This document shows, one piece after another, positions 12,474 through 12,927 of a DNA stretch of 12,927 bases (within the stretch, counting starts at the first letter, position 1; every line of letters starts with the position of its first letter). Under the pieces are notes generated by a model that had not been told where the DNA came from, ran no database searches, and saw only the letters and a program-made list of their open reading frames with translations. A program made the position numbers and the translations under genes. Source of the DNA: JAULZV01 sp964401885 (lineage in GTDB: Bacteria > Patescibacteriota > Minisyncoccia > Phycocordibacterales > JAACPR01); contig CAYOAC010000018.1 of NCBI GenBank assembly GCA_964401885.1, positions 1 through 12,927 of the forward strand, read 5' to 3'.

Positions 12474-12927
12474 ATGGCGGATATAAAAAATCAAACTCAA
12501 TCATTTGTTCCGATTCAAGAAGTACGAGATGGAATTGTCGTTCTAAAAGATGGTTCCATGCGCGCTATTTTAATGACGTCTTCTGTTAACTTCGCACTTA
12601 AATCAGAAGACGAACAAAAATCTATCATTTATCAATTTCAAAATTTTTTAAATTCTCTTAATTTTGATATGCAGATTTTTGTACAATCTAGAAATCTTGA
12701 TATAAGGCCGTACGTATCTCTTTTACAAGACAGATTAAAATTACAAACAGATGATTTGATGAAAATCCAAGTTAGAGAATATATAAAGTTTGTAAAAAGT
12801 TTTACTGAACAAGCTAATATTATGACAAAAAGATTTTTTATTGTTATTCCTTATACCCCGATGAGTGCAAACCTTAAGAAGGCAAGTAATAGTTTTTTTG
12901 GATCAAAAAATAAAGTAAAAGAAAGTA
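12474..12927 (+). CDS. VirB4/TraC-like type IV secretion protein, N-terminal part (runs off the window)
   Basis: The frame is open from ATG 12474 to the end (151 codons). The start MADIKNQTQSFVPIQEVRDG, followed by VVLKDGSMRAILMTSSVNFALKSEDEQ and FLNSLNFDMQIFVQSRNLD, matches the N-terminal domain of TraC/VirB4-type proteins: a beta region that reads like an 'is this the default state' sensor strand, then a helix-rich part. The segment FFIVIPYTP fits the same family. The Walker motifs of the ATPase would lie beyond the window; in some CPR genomes this N-terminal domain is a separate gene, so whether the ATPase is fused cannot be decided here. Its position right after PrgI supports the assignment. 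Confidence 0.85.
   Translation, partial: MADIKNQTQSFVPIQEVRDGIVVLKDGSMRAILMTSSVNFALKSEDEQKSIIYQFQNFLNSLNFDMQIFVQSRNLDIRPYVSLLQDRLKLQTDDLMKIQVREYIKFVKSFTEQANIMTKRFFIVIPYTPMSANLKKASNSFFGSKNKVKES

Noticed and set aside
1..12927. UGA recoding (code 25, as in Gracilibacteria and Absconditabacteria), suggested by the absence of TGA stops
   Set aside because: None of the long ORFs reads through an in-frame TGA and glycine is encoded by GGN throughout, so UGA is simply a rare or unused stop here.
1..12927. CRISPR arrays, tRNA or rRNA genes, insertion sequences
   Set aside because: No regularly spaced direct repeats, no cloverleaf-like sequence and no transposase or integrase frame were seen.

Overview
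The window looks like chromosomal DNA from a Patescibacteria/CPR bacterium, most likely a parcubacterium. The grounds are the low GC content, short intergenic gaps, genes mostly without Shine-Dalgarno sequences, the MazF-like gene with an N-terminal extension of a kind familiar from these genomes, and a type IV secretion-like cluster (VirB6-like, PrgI, VirB4/TraC-like) next to exported proteins carrying peptidoglycan-binding, IPT/TIG and thrombospondin-type-3 modules. This placement is inference from gene content; no rRNA is present. All 13 stop codons are TAA (9) or TAG (4).

Left part (1-3000). A 5'-truncated YifB/ComM-family AAA+ gene is followed one base later by a solitary PemK/MazF-like toxin gene, which ends inside a perfect 15-bp terminator hairpin. 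Facing it, a consensus-like minus-strand promoter (1390-1417) could drive a small RNA antisense to the toxin gene's 3' end. A LysM-LysM-M23 cell-wall endopeptidase gene lies on the minus strand at 1459-2433. Its upstream region (2434-2826) is the most unusual part of the window. It holds a strong minus-strand promoter bracketed by a perfect 8-bp inverted repeat. Upstream of that is a complete type III hammerhead self-cleaving ribozyme (minus strand, 2720-2771) with every invariant core nucleotide present. A perfect 10-bp hairpin abuts it, and further upstream is a 55-codon ORF with codon usage unlike its neighbours.

Middle (3000-6012). A UvrD/PcrA-family helicase and the 16S rRNA dimethyltransferase RsmA/KsgA lie on the plus strand. 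The 2995-3226 gap is very AT-rich and carries divergent promoters and a 16-bp palindrome.

Right part (6009-12927). Two minus-strand genes encode exported proteins: a small cysteine-containing one, and one with peptidoglycan-binding and IPT/TIG domains. They diverge from a plus-strand secretion cluster: a membrane-anchored calcium-binding-repeat protein, an exported four-cysteine protein, a VirB6/TrbL-like polytopic protein with a long charged tail, an unknown soluble protein, a PrgI/VirB3-like protein, and the N-terminus of a VirB4/TraC-like protein that runs off the end. Together these probably form a cell-envelope DNA or protein translocation apparatus with wall-binding surface proteins.

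Across the window, six genes have an extended -10 element (TG-n-TANNNT) whose 3' end lies only 6-9 bases before the ATG. Their mRNAs should therefore be leaderless or nearly so.
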